Of a stretch of DNA of 64,000 bases, positions 52,219 through 61,439 are shown in pieces. The notes below the pieces were generated by a model. That model had not been told where the DNA came from, searched no databases, and saw only the letters and a list, made by a program, of their open reading frames with translations. The stretch lies in the NCBI RefSeq assembly GCF_030811835.1, contig NZ_JAUSRO010000007.1:248001-312000 (forward strand), read 5' to 3'. A program made the translations under genes and the position numbers. The stretch comes from Variovorax ginsengisoli (GTDB taxonomy: Bacteria; Pseudomonadota; Gammaproteobacteria; Burkholderiales; Burkholderiaceae_C). Positions within the stretch are counted from its first letter, which is position 1. Every line of letters begins with the position of its first letter.

Positions 52219-52896
52219 TCAAGCCAGGAGCTTGAGCACTTCCTGGGCCACGCGCACCGAACTGGCCGGGTTCTGCCCGGTGACGAGCTTGCCGTCGACC
52301 ACGGCATAGGGCTGCCAGTCGGCCTTCTTGCTGTAGTCGCCACCCAGGCGCCGGAGTTCGTCTTCCACCAGGAACGGGACGATGTCCGTGAGCTGCACCG
52401 CGGCCTCTTCGCCGTTGGTAAAGCCCGTGACCTTCTTGCCCGCAACCAGCGGCTGGCTGTCGCTGCCCCTGGCACGACGCAACACGCCGGGACCGTGACA
52501 GACGGCGGCCACCACCTTGCCGGCCGCATGCATCTTTTCGATCAGCGCAATCGAGGCGGGGTCTTCCGCCAGGTCCCAGAGGGGGCCATGGCCACCGACG
52601 TAGAACACCGCGTCATGGTCGAGCGGCTCCATGGTCGAGAGCACGTGCGTGGAGGCCAATGCGGCCTGTGCGCCCTTGTCGGCGCGAACGCGTGCCGTGT
52701 CGTCGGTCTGGCTCTCGGGCTCGTCGCTCTTGGGGTCCAGGGGCGGCTGGCCGCCACGTGGCGATGCGAGCGTGACCTCGGCGCCGGCATCGACGAACGC
52801 GAAATAGGGAGCCGCAAATTCCTCCAGCCAGAAACCGGTTTTCTTGCCGGTGGTGCCCAGTTGGTCGTGGGACGTGAGGACCATCAAAACTTTCAT
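52219..52896 (-). CDS. DJ-1/PfpI (Hsp31-like) superfamily protein
   Basis: The 225 residues (MKVLMVLTSHDQLGTTGKKT) belong to the type 1 glutamine-amidotransferase-like group. The nucleophile elbow AVCHGPG has Cys133, Glu25/Glu26 lie in GFWLEEFAAPYFAF, and HDAVFYVGGHGP follows. Relatives act as glyoxalases or deglycases/chaperones. A strong AAGGAGT Shine-Dalgarno precedes the ATG. It is the last gene of the long minus-strand run. Confidence 0.9.
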   Translation of the reverse strand: MKVLMVLTSHDQLGTTGKKTGFWLEEFAAPYFAFVDAGAEVTLASPRGGQPPLDPKSDEPESQTDDTARVRADKGAQAALASTHVLSTMEPLDHDAVFYVGGHGPLWDLAEDPASIALIEKMHAAGKVVAAVCHGPGVLRRARGSDSQPLVAGKKVTGFTNGEEAAVQLTDIVPFLVEDELRRLGGDYSKKADWQPYAVVDGKLVTGQNPASSVRVAQEVLKLLA

Positions 52897-52933
52897 GCGG
52901 AAACTCCTTCATTGCGCGTGGCGTTGGGAGCGC

Positions 52934-53242
52934 TCAGATCTTGAACGCCCTCTGAATGTCCGGCCGCACCAGGTCCGCGTAGTCGCGGTGTTTGCGGATG
53001 TAGCCGGCGATGAACTGGCAGACGGGAATCACGTGCTTGCCCTCGCTGCGCGCCGCGTCCAGCACATGCCGGGCGATGGCCGAGCCGACGCCCTGGCCTT
53101 CGAAAGCTTCCAGCACCTCGGTGTGCGTGAACATGATGGCGTCGGTCAGCAGGTTGTATTCGCAGTAGCCTGCGAGTTGACCGTCGACGTGGGCTTCGTA
53201 GCGGTGGCTGGCAACGTTTTGCGTCAGCGTGATGTCGGCCAT
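52934..53242 (-). CDS. GCN5-like N-acetyltransferase, short YjdJ/Gtn10 type
   Basis: The 102 residues contain the short acetyltransferase core HTEVLEAFEGQGVGSAIARH (acetyl-CoA loop GQGVGSA) and the C-terminal VIPVCQFIAGYIRKHRDYAD with its conserved Cys. This is the small N-acetyltransferase family of COG2388 type; the acceptor is unknown. It lies 16 bases after the NTF2-like gene and 37 bases before the DJ-1 gene. Confidence 0.88.
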   Translation of the reverse strand: MADITLTQNVASHRYEAHVDGQLAGYCEYNLLTDAIMFTHTEVLEAFEGQGVGSAIARHVLDAARSEGKHVIPVCQFIAGYIRKHRDYADLVRPDIQRAFKI

Positions 53243-53258
53243 GAGGGTGCCTTTCTGT

Positions 53259-53747
53259 TCAGGGGTTTTTTGTCAGGAAAGCCGCCAGGTTGCTGGCGGC
53301 GGTTTGCTTGACCTTTCGCCGCAGGCTCGGTGACCAGCCCAGCAGCAGGCCTGGCAGGCCCAGTGCCTGGCGCGCCCAGCCCCAGAAGCTGAAACGGTCG
53401 CGGTGCGTGGCGATCAGACCATCGCGCGTGAAGGTGAAGCGCGCGTCGACCGCGTTGTCCACGATGCGGCCGGTCGCGCTGAACAGATAGTGGGCGTCCC
53501 AGTGCGCCTGGCCGTTGGCACCGTCGGCGTGCACGCCGCTGTGCGTGAGCTTCCAGACGTGCGCGCCCTTGGCCTGCGTCCCGGCGCACAACATCGTCCA
53601 CATGCCGCCGATCTCGCGCGCGCCGCGCAGCTGGAAGACCTCGTCCTCGAACACCGCGTCGGGCGCGTAGCAGGTGGCCATGGTGGCGGCGTCGAGCCGG
53701 GCGAAGGCTTCGTAGAAGCGCCGGATGGTTTGCTCGTTGGTGCTCAT
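53259..53747 (-). CDS. NTF2/SnoaL-like fold protein
   Basis: The 162 residues have the cone-fold opening TIRRFYEAFARLDAATMATC followed by YAPDAVFEDEVFQLRG, HWDAHYLFSATGR and DGLIATHRDRFSFWGWARQA, typical of polyketide-cyclase/limonene-hydrolase-like NTF2 proteins. The C-terminal segment of about 35 residues is hydrophobic then basic. Enzymatic activity cannot be inferred. It lies 28 bases after pncC in the same run. Confidence 0.85.
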   Translation of the reverse strand: MSTNEQTIRRFYEAFARLDAATMATCYAPDAVFEDEVFQLRGAREIGGMWTMLCAGTQAKGAHVWKLTHSGVHADGANGQAHWDAHYLFSATGRIVDNAVDARFTFTRDGLIATHRDRFSFWGWARQALGLPGLLLGWSPSLRRKVKQTAASNLAAFLTKNP

Positions 53748-53775
53748 GGCGTCACTTTCTCGGTCGGTCGTTTGT

Positions 53776-54294
53776 TCAATGCTGCAGGCGCAGCACCAGG
53801 GTTTGCAGCGCGTGCAGCACCGTGGCGGCGCGCACCGCGGCCCGGTCGCCCTCGAAGCGCCGGCGTTCGGTGCGGACCTCGCCGCCGACCGACCAGCCGA
53901 ACCAGACCGTGCCCACGGGCTTGTCCGGTGTGCCGCCCGTGGGGCCCGCCACGCCGGTCACCGCCAGCGACACCTGCGCATGCGAGCGCGCCACGGCGCC
54001 TTCGGCCATGGCGCGCGCCACCGGTTCGCTGACCGCGCCGTGCGTGTCGATCCACGCCGCGCTCACGCCCAGCAGTTCGGTCTTGGCCTCGTTGGAGTAC
54101 GTCACGAAGCCGCGCTCGAACCAGGCGCTGGAGCCCGACAGGTCGGTGCATGCCCCGGCGATGAGGCCGCCGGTGCAGCTCTCGGCCGTGGCGAGCATCC
54201 AGTGCCGCTGCAGCAGCAGGCCGGCCAGGCGCACCGTCAGCGCGGCGATCTCGGCGGTGGGATCGGCGGCGGACTCTTGAGCGAAGGATGTCAT
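53776..54294 (-). CDS. pncC: Nicotinamide-nucleotide amidase (CinA C-terminal family)
   Basis: Deamidates NMN to nicotinate mononucleotide in NAD recycling. The 172 residues contain LATAESCTGGLIAGACTDLS (catalytic Ser/Lys region), GFVTYSNEAKTELLGV, and VTGVAGPTGGTPDKPVGTVW, all diagnostic of PncC/CinA-C. The N-terminal CinA domain is absent, as in the stand-alone enzyme. Two starts are possible: ATG 54294, five bases after the pgpA stop, and ATG 54306, which would overlap pgpA by seven bases. Confidence 0.93.
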   Translation of the reverse strand: MTSFAQESAADPTAEIAALTVRLAGLLLQRHWMLATAESCTGGLIAGACTDLSGSSAWFERGFVTYSNEAKTELLGVSAAWIDTHGAVSEPVARAMAEGAVARSHAQVSLAVTGVAGPTGGTPDKPVGTVWFGWSVGGEVRTERRRFEGDRAAVRAATVLHALQTLVLRLQH

Positions 54295-54299
54295 CGTTG

Positions 54300-54839
54300 T
54301 CACCATGCGCGCCACAGCGCGATCACCAGAAGGGTACAGAAAGCGGCGACCAGGTCGTCGAAGATGATGCCAAAGCCGGCCGCGCTCCAGCGCATGGTGG
54401 CCGGCGTTGCGTCGCGTTGCTTGAAGAGCGCGTCGGCCCAGGCCACCGGCCCCGGCTTGGCGGCATCGAAGAAGCGGAACAGCGCGAAGGCGATGGCCTG
54501 GCCCCAGAGGCCGGCAGGCGCAATGAGCCACAGCACGATCCAGAACGCCACCACTTCGTCCCACACGACGGCACCGGGGTCGGCCACGTTCATGTGCCGC
54601 GCGGTCACGCTGCAGGCCCACCAGCCCACGGGCAGTGAGACCAGGATCACCCAGCCGATGGTGGCCGGCGCCAGCCACAGCTGCATCACCACGAAGGCGA
54701 CCCAGGCCCACAGCGTGCCCACCGTGCCTGGCGCCCACCGGGGCAGGCCGGAACCGAAGCCCAGCGCGATCAGGTGGGCTGGATGGGAGAGCATGAAACG
54801 TGCGCTGGGGCGCAGGACGGAGGGCAGGGGTGGCGACAC
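54300..54839 (-). CDS. pgpA: Phosphatidylglycerophosphatase A
   Basis: Membrane phosphatase making phosphatidylglycerol. The 179 residues include HPAHLIALGFGSGLPRWAPG, the metal-binding VVWDEVVAFW, and FRFFDAAKPGPV, with several membrane spans. GTG 54839 is preferred because the stretch RPSARFMLSHPAH before the internal ATG 54794 resembles family N-termini, and it lies 13 bases after the thiL stop. The order thiL-pgpA is common in proteobacteria. Confidence 0.9.
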   Translation of the reverse strand: MSPPLPSVLRPSARFMLSHPAHLIALGFGSGLPRWAPGTVGTLWAWVAFVVMQLWLAPATIGWVILVSLPVGWWACSVTARHMNVADPGAVVWDEVVAFWIVLWLIAPAGLWGQAIAFALFRFFDAAKPGPVAWADALFKQRDATPATMRWSAAGFGIIFDDLVAAFCTLLVIALWRAW

Positions 54840-54852
54840 GGAAGGAGGGCGC

Positions 54853-55830
54853 CTAGGCGCTGAAATGATCGAAAGAAGAAAAATGCTGGTCGAGCGGCGC
54901 GCCCTGCGCGTCGACGATGCGCAGCCCCGGCGTGGCGTCGATGCGGCCGATGCAGCGTACACGGGTCTGCGCGTCGCGCCCGGCCTGCAGCACCGACGCA
55001 TGCGCGGCCGCAGGCGCGGTGAAGACCAGTTCGTAGTCGTCGCCGCCCGAGAGGGCACAGGTGCGCAGCAGCGCCAGCGGCAAGTCCGCGCTGGCGGCTA
55101 CGGGATGCGCCAGGAGATCGATGCAGCCGGTGGCGGCGTCGGCGTCGACCGTCGCGCCCACGCCGCTCGCGCGCAGGATGTGACCGAGGTCGCCCAGCAG
55201 GCCGTCGCTCACGTCGGCCGCCGCGCTCGCGATGCCACGCAGCGCCAGGCCCAGCGCGACGCGCGGCGTCGGCTGTTCCATGCGCATGCGCGCCATCGCG
55301 AAGAGCTCGGCCGGCAGGTCGAGCGTGCCGCGGAACACCTCGAGCGCGAGCCGTGCGTCGCCCAGCGTGCCGCTCACCCAGAGCTCGTCGCCGGGCCGGG
55401 CGCCCGAGCGCAGCAGCGCCGCGCCCGCGGGCACTTCGCCGAACACGGTGATGCAGATATTGAGCGGCCCGCGCGTGGTGTCGCCGCCGACCAGCTCGCA
55501 GTCGTGCGCCTCGGCCAGTGCGAACATGCCGCGAGAGAAGCCCGCCAGCCAGGCCTCGTCGACCGCCGGCAGCGCCAGCGCCAGCGTGAAGGCCAGCGGT
55601 TTTGCGCCGCAGGCGGCCAGGTCGCTCAGGTTGACGGCCAGCGCCTTGTGGCCGAGCCGCGCCGTGTCCACCGTCGACAGGAAATGCCGGCCCTCGACCA
55701 GCATGTCGCTGGACACGGCCAGTTGCATGCCCGCGGCCGGCGCGAGCAGCGCGCAGTCGTCGCCCACGCCCAGCGGCGAGCGGCGCGCCGGGCGCTTGAA
55801 ATAGTGCGCGATCAGGTCGAATTCGCCCAT
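54853..55830 (-). CDS. thiL: Thiamine-monophosphate kinase
   Basis: Phosphorylates thiamine phosphate to thiamine diphosphate. The 325 residues (MGEFDLIAHYFKRPARRSPL) contain GVGDDCALLAPAAG, the AIR-synthase-fold motif SDLAACGAKPLA, VGGDTTRGPL and AAADVSDGLLGDLGHIL. Length is normal. It lies 22 bases after the YbdK-type gene and before pgpA. No riboswitch is visible. Confidence 0.96.
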   Translation of the reverse strand: MGEFDLIAHYFKRPARRSPLGVGDDCALLAPAAGMQLAVSSDMLVEGRHFLSTVDTARLGHKALAVNLSDLAACGAKPLAFTLALALPAVDEAWLAGFSRGMFALAEAHDCELVGGDTTRGPLNICITVFGEVPAGAALLRSGARPGDELWVSGTLGDARLALEVFRGTLDLPAELFAMARMRMEQPTPRVALGLALRGIASAAADVSDGLLGDLGHILRASGVGATVDADAATGCIDLLAHPVAASADLPLALLRTCALSGGDDYELVFTAPAAAHASVLQAGRDAQTRVRCIGRIDATPGLRIVDAQGAPLDQHFSSFDHFSA

Positions 55831-55852
55831 GGCCGTGTGTGCCGGACTGTTG

Positions 55853-57037
55853 TCAGGCCGCGCCGCGGAAACGCAGCGCCGCCTGGCGCACCACCTCGGC
55901 CAGCATCCGCTCCTTGCCCTGGCGCTCGCGCAGCCAGCGCGCGTCGTTCTGGCTGGCCTCGACGTCGGTGCGCAACTGCGCGATGGCGGTCGATGCGTTC
56001 ATGGCCTCGCTCTGCAGCTCGATGCGCGTCATGGTCATGAGGATGTGCTCGCGCAGCGGCATGTGCTCGCCCGTGGCCGGGTCGACGTACGCCGCGTCCA
56101 GCCCGAAGCGGCAGGCCTGGAAGCGGTTGTAGGTGTAGACCAGGTAGTCGTCCTCGGTCGGCATGAAGGGCTGTTCCTGCAGGAACCAGGCGCCCAGCGA
56201 TTGCACGTAGCCGGCCAGCGCGGCGGCGCGCTCGACCGTCAGCGGCGTGTCGAACACGCGGATCTCGATGGTGCCGAACTCGGGCTTGGGCCGGATGTCC
56301 CAGTAGAAGTCCTTCATGCTGCGCACGACGCCCGTGCGCGTCATCTTGGCGAAGTAGGCCTCGAACTCCTTCCAGCTCAGCGTGAAGGGCGCGCGGCCCG
56401 ACAGGGGGAAGGCGAACACCGAATTCAGCCGGGCCGAGTCGAACTGCGTGTCCTGCCCCTGCACGAAGGGCGAGGACGCCGACAGCGCAATGAAGTGCGG
56501 GATGTAGCGCGACATGCGGTGCAGCATCAGCAGCGCGGCGTCGGCGTCGGGGCAGCCGATGTGCACGTGCTGGCCGAAGATGGTGAACTGTTTGCTCAGG
56601 TAGCCGTACAGCTCGGAGAGTTCGCGAAAGCGCGGCTTGTCGTAGATGCGGCGCTCGTGCCACTGCTGGAAGGCGTGCGTGCCGCCGCCGACCACCGCGA
56701 TATTGAGCTTGTCGGCGTTGCGGATGAGCGCCTCGCGGATCGGGCTGAGCTGGTCGATGACGTCCTGCGCCGAATGGCAGATGTCGGTGGAGATCTCGAT
56801 CATGCTCGAGGTCATCTCGGGCACCACGCTCCCCGGCAGCGGCGTCTGGGCCATCAGGCGCAGCATGTCCTCGGCATAGGGGGCGAGGTCGTAGTCGTGC
56901 GTGTTGACGAGCTGCAGTTCGAGCTCTACGCCGAGCGACAGGGCCTCGGAGCGGTTGAACGGCTCGAGCTGCACGGTGCGGTCCTGCGGCAACTTCGGCA
57001 GGGCGCTCATGGGGCCGGCGGCGGGGATGCTGCTCAT
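55853..57037 (-). CDS. ybdK: YbdK-family carboxylate-amine ligase (weak glutamate-cysteine ligase type)
   Basis: Member of the GCS2 family, whose E. coli member YbdK has weak gamma-glutamylcysteine synthetase activity. The 394 residues show [20 protein letters not shown] (the glutamate/metal-binding opening), [38 protein letters not shown] and [23 protein letters not shown] 57037 overlaps the stop of the Kef-like antiporter by four bases. A dedicated gshA and gshB exist elsewhere in the window, so this enzyme probably makes a different gamma-glutamyl or amide product. Confidence 0.88.
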   Translation of the reverse strand: MSSIPAAGPMSALPKLPQDRTVQLEPFNRSEALSLGVELELQLVNTHDYDLAPYAEDMLRLMAQTPLPGSVVPEMTSSMIEISTDICHSAQDVIDQLSPIREALIRNADKLNIAVVGGGTHAFQQWHERRIYDKPRFRELSELYGYLSKQFTIFGQHVHIGCPDADAALLMLHRMSRYIPHFIALSASSPFVQGQDTQFDSARLNSVFAFPLSGRAPFTLSWKEFEAYFAKMTRTGVVRSMKDFYWDIRPKPEFGTIEIRVFDTPLTVERAAALAGYVQSLGAWFLQEQPFMPTEDDYLVYTYNRFQACRFGLDAAYVDPATGEHMPLREHILMTMTRIELQSEAMNASTAIAQLRTDVEASQNDARWLRERQGKERMLAEVVRQAALRFRGAA

Positions 57038-58299
57038 CGGGTGCTGTCCTCCTTGCGGCCGAACGCCTCGGGCGTCCAGGGTTTGGAACTTTCGCCGCTG
57101 GCATGGATGGCCACGGTGGCGAGCACCGCGCCGAGCATCTCCATCACCAGGATGGCGGGCAGCGCGACCTGCGTGATCATCGCACCCAGCAGCGGCGAGG
57201 CCGTCACGAAATTCGATGCGATCAGCAGCGCGATGCTCGACAGAGGCGACATTGCGCAGCCGACCCAGAACGCCTGCCGCCAGCTCGCGCCGCTGCCTGG
57301 GTTGGCGATGGCCACACCGGCCATCTTGGCGACGGTGCGCACGGCGATCACGGCCACCACCACGCTGGCCACCGGCAGGCTCCAGTCGGCCTGCGCCGCG
57401 ACGATGGACACCAGCACGAACATCAGCATGGTCAGCAGTGACGCGGCCGTGCCCAGCTGCCGCGGCCAGGCCCAGGGCTTGGGGTTGAGCTGTTTGAGCA
57501 GGATGCCGCCGATGAGCGCGGCCAGCGGCGCCGAGCCACCGAAATGCGCGGCGAGCGCGGCACCGGCGGCGATGATCGCCAGCAGCAGGATGGACGTGTT
57601 CTCGCTGCTCGGGCTCATCACGCGCAACGCCGAGCGCAGCGCCAGCGCCATGATGCCGCCCACCACGAAGGACATGCCGAGCACCACGCCGATCGGATAG
57701 AGCTTGTCCATGAGCCCGGCGGGTGCGCGCTCGATCAGCCCGGCCTGCGCGTAGCCCAGCGCCAGCGCGTAGAAGGTGTTGAGCGTGGCCAGCGTCATCG
57801 CGCGTTCGGTCACCGGGCCGGAGGCGCGGGTGTCCTGGATCACGCGGCTGAGCACGGCGGGTGAGGCGACGATGGCGATCAGCGCGATCGGGTTGGACAC
57901 CGGGTCGGGCACACCCATCCAGTGCAGCGTCCAGAACACGCCGAAGTAGGTCAGCGCCGCTTCGAGCAGGCTTTGCAGCAGCACCTGCGGGTTGTGGCGG
58001 AACCAGCGCAACGGCAGGCGACCGCCCGCCTCGAACAGCACAATGGCCACGCCCAGCTCCAGCAGGAACAGGCTGATGCCCTGCAGCGGCCAGATCGCGC
58101 CCTCGAACCCGGCGAAACCGACGACGGTGCCGACCAGCGAATAGCCCACCACCTTCGGCATGCCCAGGTAGCGCTGGACCAGGTGGCCGGCAGCGGCGGC
58201 CACCGCCAGCAGCAGCGACCACAGCACGGTCGGCAGGCCTGCCGAGGGCCGCAGCCACTCGGCCCAGAAGCCATACAGATCGGAGGAAAGAAAGGACAT
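57034..58299 (-). CDS. Kef/CPA2-type monovalent cation:proton antiporter without RCK domain
   Basis: The 421 residues ([20 protein letters not shown]) have about 12 spans in the Na+/H+ exchanger fold, with [20 protein letters not shown] and [18 protein letters not shown] typical of KefB/KefC-like CPA2 proteins. The C-terminal nucleotide/glutathione-sensing RCK (TrkA-N) domain of KefB/KefC, about 200 residues, is absent. It is coupled by ATGA to the YbdK-type ligase and follows the Gcr-like gene by 16 bases. Ion specificity is unknown. Confidence 0.85.
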   Translation of the reverse strand: MSFLSSDLYGFWAEWLRPSAGLPTVLWSLLLAVAAAAGHLVQRYLGMPKVVGYSLVGTVVGFAGFEGAIWPLQGISLFLLELGVAIVLFEAGGRLPLRWFRHNPQVLLQSLLEAALTYFGVFWTLHWMGVPDPVSNPIALIAIVASPAVLSRVIQDTRASGPVTERAMTLATLNTFYALALGYAQAGLIERAPAGLMDKLYPIGVVLGMSFVVGGIMALALRSALRVMSPSSENTSILLLAIIAAGAALAAHFGGSAPLAALIGGILLKQLNPKPWAWPRQLGTAASLLTMLMFVLVSIVAAQADWSLPVASVVVAVIAVRTVAKMAGVAIANPGSGASWRQAFWVGCAMSPLSSIALLIASNFVTASPLLGAMITQVALPAILVMEMLGAVLATVAIHASGESSKPWTPEAFGRKEDSTR

Positions 58300-58315
58300 C
58301 AGTGAATGTGAAAGT

Positions 58316-60280
58316 TCATGCAGGGACGAAGAACCGCACCGGATGGCTGCGCCAGCGCAACCAGATGGCCGCGCGGATGCGCGCACGGTCGGTGCGATTG
58401 ACGCTGTGCGCACGCAGCGCCACACGGAACGCGCAATAGAAGCTCACGCCGACGTTGAACACGCCGATCACCGGGATCGCCGCTGCCGCCCACCATAACG
58501 CAGGTTGCTGGAGCACCGGCAGTCCGAGCGAGGCGATCGCCGCCGCGACCTGGCCCGCCGACAGCGTGACATGGCGCACATCCAGGCCCAGGCCGAAGAA
58601 GGCGGCGAACGCCGGCACCAGCCCGAGCATCAGGCCCAGCGAGATGTTGCTCGCAAAGCCCGAGATGTGGGTGCGCATGAAGTCGGCCCAACGCCGTGCG
58701 CGCGCGGCGCCGAGCACGGCGCCGATGCGCGGGTTGTAGCGCATGGCGGAATCGAGCCGGTGCAGCACGAAGGCATTTTCGGTCCAGCCGGCGATGATGC
58801 TGGCGGTGAACAGCAGCACCCCGGTGAAGGCCGCGTAGATGGCAGTCGGCCCCGCCAGCGAGAGCGAATCGAGCACCGCCAGGGCATGGATGCGGTCGAT
58901 GGCCGGGTGGCCGAAGGCGCGCCCGATCAGCAGGCTCAGCGCGATCACCACCGGCACCACCACCAGCACGTTGCCCATCACCGCAGCCACCTGCGAGCGC
59001 ACCAGGTGCGTGACTTCGTCGACGAAGGCGTCGATTGCGTCGTCTTCCTTCAGGTCGCGCAGCTTGGCGGCCATGGCCGGCGCGGTCATCGCCGGCTGCT
59101 TGGTGGCCAGTGTGAGGTGCAGCAGCTGGATCGCCAGGAAGCTCACCGCATACATGAGGCCGGCGGCCAGCCCACTCCAGAAGGCCGACAGCCCGATCGC
59201 CAGGATGGCGAACTTGCTGAGCACGGTGAGGGCCGTGAGCGCGCCACCGCCTGCGGCCTTCTTGACCATGCGGCCATACGCGCGTCGGTCGCGCGTGATG
59301 TAGTGCTCGCCTGCCTCGGCACTGCGTTCGGTCACCTTGGCCGCGACCATCGACGAGTTGGAGGCGATCAGCGCGCGGATGCTGCCGCGCTCGCTGCCCG
59401 CCGTCACCAGGCGCCCGATCAAACGCCCGACGCTCGGTGCCGGGCTGGGCGACAGAAGGCAGTCCAGCAGTTCACGGATGCGCAGCACGCGCTCGCGCAG
59501 CTGGCGCAGCCGGAACACCAGGCCCACCGAAATGCCGTGGTCTTCCAGATGGGTATACACCGACGAGGCCGCCACCCGGCAGGCGTCGAGCCGGTCGCGG
59601 AAGACCACGAAGGCGGCCTGCAGCGCGGCTTCGTCGCACGGCACGCGCAACACCTCTTCGCGCAACTGGTCCAGCTCGGTCATCAGCGGGTGGAACGGGC
59701 GCGTCTGGCGCAGCGGGTCGCTCATGCGCAGGCGCAACTCCGGGGAAAAACCGGCGGCCACGATCTGGCTGCTGCAATAGGTCACGGCGTCCATCACGGT
59801 GTGGCGCCAGCGCGGGACGCCGGCCACCGTTTCGTCGGCCAGCAGGCTGCCGATACGCTCCAGCGTGGGCGCCTCGAGCAGCGTGATCCAGCGCGCGTCG
59901 AAGCTGCTGGGCAGGGCCATGCGAAACAACTCGGACGCGTCGGTGGTCTCGGGCGTGCCGGGCAGCAGTTTCCTGCGGATGCGGTCGGACAGTTCGCTCA
60001 GAAAGGCGTTGTCGGGTGCGAAGCCGTAGTCCGCCAGCAACGTGGTCAGGTCGACCTCGCGCGTGGAGACGATCCACCAGACGCGCAGACGTTCGCGCAG
60101 CTCCGGGCGCGCCTCGATGGCGTCGAGCAGCAGCCCCACGCGGCCGGCGGCTGCGTGAGGTGACTTGCGGTCGCCACGAATCCAGTCGAACAGATCGATC
60201 AGCCAGATGTGGCGCAGCGCCGCATCCGCCGTCGGGTCGAGGCGGGCGAGCAGACTCGACAGATCGCGCGCAGCGGCCAT
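58316..60280 (-). CDS. Gcr/SpecificRecomb-family multi-span membrane protein ('site-specific recombinase')
   Basis: The 654 residues match the family historically named site-specific recombinase after a neisserial Gcr protein. The sequence shows a helical cytoplasmic N-terminal half (about 1-330) and a membrane half with about six spans (AILAIGLSAFWSGLAAGLMY, VLVVVPVVIALSLLIGRAFG, GLMLGLVPAFAAFFGLGL). No serine- or tyrosine-recombinase catalytic motif is visible. The recombinase label is therefore doubtful; a membrane role is more credible. It lies 24 bases after apaG and 16 before the antiporter. Confidence 0.8.
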   Translation of the reverse strand: MAAARDLSSLLARLDPTADAALRHIWLIDLFDWIRGDRKSPHAAAGRVGLLLDAIEARPELRERLRVWWIVSTREVDLTTLLADYGFAPDNAFLSELSDRIRRKLLPGTPETTDASELFRMALPSSFDARWITLLEAPTLERIGSLLADETVAGVPRWRHTVMDAVTYCSSQIVAAGFSPELRLRMSDPLRQTRPFHPLMTELDQLREEVLRVPCDEAALQAAFVVFRDRLDACRVAASSVYTHLEDHGISVGLVFRLRQLRERVLRIRELLDCLLSPSPAPSVGRLIGRLVTAGSERGSIRALIASNSSMVAAKVTERSAEAGEHYITRDRRAYGRMVKKAAGGGALTALTVLSKFAILAIGLSAFWSGLAAGLMYAVSFLAIQLLHLTLATKQPAMTAPAMAAKLRDLKEDDAIDAFVDEVTHLVRSQVAAVMGNVLVVVPVVIALSLLIGRAFGHPAIDRIHALAVLDSLSLAGPTAIYAAFTGVLLFTASIIAGWTENAFVLHRLDSAMRYNPRIGAVLGAARARRWADFMRTHISGFASNISLGLMLGLVPAFAAFFGLGLDVRHVTLSAGQVAAAIASLGLPVLQQPALWWAAAAIPVIGVFNVGVSFYCAFRVALRAHSVNRTDRARIRAAIWLRWRSHPVRFFVPA

Positions 60281-60304
60281 GAGAGGGGAAAAAAAAGAAA
60301 AGAC

Positions 60305-60694
60305 TCAGTGAAGGACGCGACGGGCGCCGTCACCATCGGCTTCCAGCACGAACATGGGCACGGGAACGTCAAAACGCGCACCGTGCTCGTCCACCACGAA
60401 AAAACTGCCGTGCATGGTGCCACTGGGCGCCTGGAGCCGGCAACCGCTGGTGTAACGGAACGATTCACCGGGGGCGAGCAGCGGCTGCTGGCCGATCACG
60501 CCCAGGCCCTTGACCTCCTGCGCGTGACCGGAGGCGTCGTTGATCAGCCAGTGGCGCGCGATCAACTGGGCGCTCGTGGCACCGGTGTTGGTCACCGTGA
60601 TGGTGTAGGCGAAGGTGAATATCCGGTCCTCGGGTGAGGACTGGTCGGGGAGGTAGCGCGGTTCGACCTGCACGCTCATGGGGCTGACGGACAT
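60305..60694 (-). CDS. apaG: ApaG protein (Co2+/Mg2+ efflux-associated, DUF525)
   Basis: The 129 residues ([20 protein letters not shown]) form the fibronectin-III-like ApaG domain, with [40 protein letters not shown], the Gly-rich turn and [18 protein letters not shown]. The family has been linked to Co2+ resistance and protein binding, but its molecular role is unsettled. It diverges from rpe across 43 bases, a conserved burkholderial arrangement, and heads the ten-gene minus-strand run. Confidence 0.93.
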   Translation of the reverse strand: MSVSPMSVQVEPRYLPDQSSPEDRIFTFAYTITVTNTGATSAQLIARHWLINDASGHAQEVKGLGVIGQQPLLAPGESFRYTSGCRLQAPSGTMHGSFFVVDEHGARFDVPVPMFVLEADGDGARRVLH

Positions 60695-60737
60695 GGCCGT
60701 GATGGTACCTCGCCCTGCGCTGCGACAATTGCTTTCC

Positions 60738-61436
60738 ATGACGAGCCCCACCTACCGCATTGCGCCCTCGATTCTTTCCGCCGACTTCGCGCGCCTCGGC
60801 GATGAAGTGGCCGACGTGATCGCCGCCGGCGCCGACTGGATCCATTTCGACGTGATGGACAACCATTACGTGCCCAACCTGACCTTCGGTCCGATGATCT
60901 GCAAGGCCCTCAAGCCGCATGCCAAGACGGCGGCGGGCGTGGCGGTGCCGATCGACGTGCACCTGATGGTGCAGCCGGTCGACGCGCTGGCGGCATCGTT
61001 TGCCGAAGCGGGCGCCGACTTCATCAGCTTCCATCCGGACGCGTCGCCGCACGTCAACCGCAGCATTCAGGCCATCAAGGCCGCGGGTTGCAAGGCTGGG
61101 CTGGTGTTCAATCCGGGCCTGGGCCTGGAGGCGCTGGACTGGGCCATCGACGACATCGACCTGATCCTGATCATGAGCGTGAACCCGGGCTTCGGTGGCC
61201 AGAGCTTCATAGATTCCGCACTGCGCAAGATCGAGCAGGCACGCAAGCGCATCGAGCAGTCTGGCCGCGACATCCGTCTGGAGGTCGACGGCGGAATCAA
61301 GATCGACAACATCGCACGCGTGGCCGCCGCTGGCGCCGACACGTTCGTGGCGGGCAGCGCGATCTTCAACGCGCCGGACTATGCCGGTGTGATCAGCCAG
61401 ATGCGCAGCCAGATCGCAGGCGTTGGGCCGGCCTGA
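60738..61436 (+). CDS. rpe: Ribulose-phosphate 3-epimerase
   Basis: Interconverts ribulose-5-phosphate and xylulose-5-phosphate in the pentose phosphate and Calvin pathways. The 232 residues show [54 protein letters not shown] and [12 protein letters not shown], with the metal His/Asp residues intact. GACAAT (60724-60729) lies eight bases before the ATG. The frequent downstream partners gph and trpE are not here. Confidence 0.97.
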   Translation: MTSPTYRIAPSILSADFARLGDEVADVIAAGADWIHFDVMDNHYVPNLTFGPMICKALKPHAKTAAGVAVPIDVHLMVQPVDALAASFAEAGADFISFHPDASPHVNRSIQAIKAAGCKAGLVFNPGLGLEALDWAIDDIDLILIMSVNPGFGGQSFIDSALRKIEQARKRIEQSGRDIRLEVDGGIKIDNIARVAAAGADTFVAGSAIFNAPDYAGVISQMRSQIAGVGPA

Positions 61437-61439
61437 GGC

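Noticed and set aside
58316..60280. Mobile element suggested by the recombinase name
   Set aside because: No terminal repeats, target duplications, integrase motifs or compositional shift; the flanks are conserved housekeeping genes.
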